Source of the DNA: an uncultured Microbacteriaceae bacterium | Lineage (GTDB): Bacteria; Actinomycetota; Actinomycetes; Actinomycetales; Microbacteriaceae | DNA: 5,179 bases | Assembly: GCA_903907615.1 (NCBI GenBank) | Contig: CAIVOR010000299.1 | Location: 1-5,179, forward strand | Direction of reading: 5' to 3' | In this document: piece after piece, positions 4,818 through 5,179 of the stretch | How positions within the stretch are numbered: position 1 is the stretch's first letter | How the letters are laid out: each line of letters starts with the position of its first letter | Translations under genes and position numbers: made by a program | The notes under the pieces: model-generated | Databases searched by the model: none | What the model saw: the letters and a program-made list of their open reading frames with translations, nothing else | Told to the model about the DNA's origin: nothing

Positions 4818-5179
4818 GCGCGAACCTTTCGACGAGAGAGTCCGCTGGGCAAGAATGCCAAGAAGAGAAGGAACACGATGTGCCCGGCGAGAATTTGCTG
4901 CGCCGGAGCAAAAGCGGCCCCCACGGTCTGAGCAACACCCAAGATGACGGCGCCGCCCAAGGTGCCCCACAGGCTTCCCAGCCCGCCGATGATGACCGCC
5001 TCAAAGGCGAAGATGAGCAACATGGAACCGGAGGACGGGCTGAACGAGGTCTGGATGCCTGCCGCGACACCGGCAATGGCCACGACGCCGAAGGCGATTG
5101 CCGTGGCGATTCCGTAGATAACTTTGGGGTTTGCGCCCTGGAGCATCACGGTATCGGGATCGTCGCTGACCGCTCTGAC
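4814..5179 (-). CDS. livH: Branched-chain amino acid type ABC transporter permease LivH, C-terminal fragment
   Basis: The last 121 residues of a LivH permease; the 5' part lies beyond the right edge. Seen, numbered from the edge: RAVSDDPDTVMLQGANPKV (2-20), which is the cytoplasmic coupling loop of LivH ('RA...d...A.l.Gin'); hydrophobic helices around 21-43, 52-64 and 97-110; AVIIGGLGSLWGTLGGAVIL (61-80), the family's 'GG.Gs..Ga..Gg' motif; and a terminal LPSGLSRRKVRA, matching the usual 'P.Gl.g...' end. A GTG at 5149 could be mistaken for a start, but the frame stays open and matches the family upstream of it. It pairs with LivM, whose start overlaps this stop by four bases. livG, livF and livK are not in the window and may lie upstream of livH; the order livH-livM is usual for this transporter class. 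Confidence 0.95.
   Translation of the reverse strand, partial: VRAVSDDPDTVMLQGANPKVIYGIATAIAFGVVAIAGVAAGIQTSFSPSSGSMLLIFAFEAVIIGGLGSLWGTLGGAVILGVAQTVGAAFAPAQQILAGHIVFLLFLAFLPSGLSRRKVRA

Noticed and set aside
4818..4970. 51-residue N-terminal extension of livM
   Set aside because: It would overlap livH coding by about 150 bp and adds an Arg/Cys/Gly-rich segment unlike LivM. The ATGA overlap start at 4817 with AAAGG upstream is far more likely.
5147..5149. GTG as the start of livH
   Set aside because: The frame is open upstream to the window edge and encodes RAVSDDPDT, part of the conserved LivH coupling loop.

Overview
The window looks like chromosomal DNA from a moderately high-GC actinobacterium, possibly Microbacteriaceae. 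The basis is GC-rich coding regions, frequent GTG/TTG start options, a typical actinobacterial lipoprotein signal and many spurious antisense frames. The taxon is inferred from style only. Hand counts on sampled lines give about 53-60% GC in the left block (positions 200-1550), about 63% in the amidohydrolase, and about 38% in the intergenic line 721-780.

Left block (1-810). Reading leftwards on the minus strand, a well-formed sigma70-type promoter (727-755) drives a DUF3237 family gene (218-673). After 34 bp comes the first 61 codons of a lipoprotein that looks like the substrate-binding component of a family 5 (peptide/nickel-type) ABC transporter, cut by the window edge. A TetR-family regulator (826-1551) diverges from this operon. 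The shared intergenic region holds three separate palindromic or operator-like elements (699-716, 759-781, 783-803), so this is a control region and the TetR protein is the obvious candidate regulator.

Right block (1585-5179). This is a minus-strand operon that converges on tetR with a 33-bp gap. In transcription order it holds the 3' end of livH (edge-truncated), livM (ATGA overlap with livH), a 123-aa protein of unknown function with a C-x2-C-D-I-T-H motif, and a 578-aa YtcJ-type (Amidohydro_3) metal-dependent amidohydrolase. A LIV-type (HAAT) importer next to a hydrolase suggests uptake and hydrolysis of an amide-like or amino-acid-derived compound. The substrate cannot be read from the sequence.

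Link between the blocks. The AT-rich element in the tetR control region and the short gap upstream of the amidohydrolase both read, on the minus strand, GTTACGT followed by TTAACG, with spacers of 10 and 5 bases. This is the best sequence hint that one regulator, perhaps the TetR protein, controls both transport/hydrolysis blocks. No RNA genes, CRISPR arrays, insertion sequences or prophage parts were seen. The parts belong to known families. What looks less ordinary is the regulatory architecture, the small CxxCDITH protein, and the Cys/His-rich N-terminal extension of the amidohydrolase.
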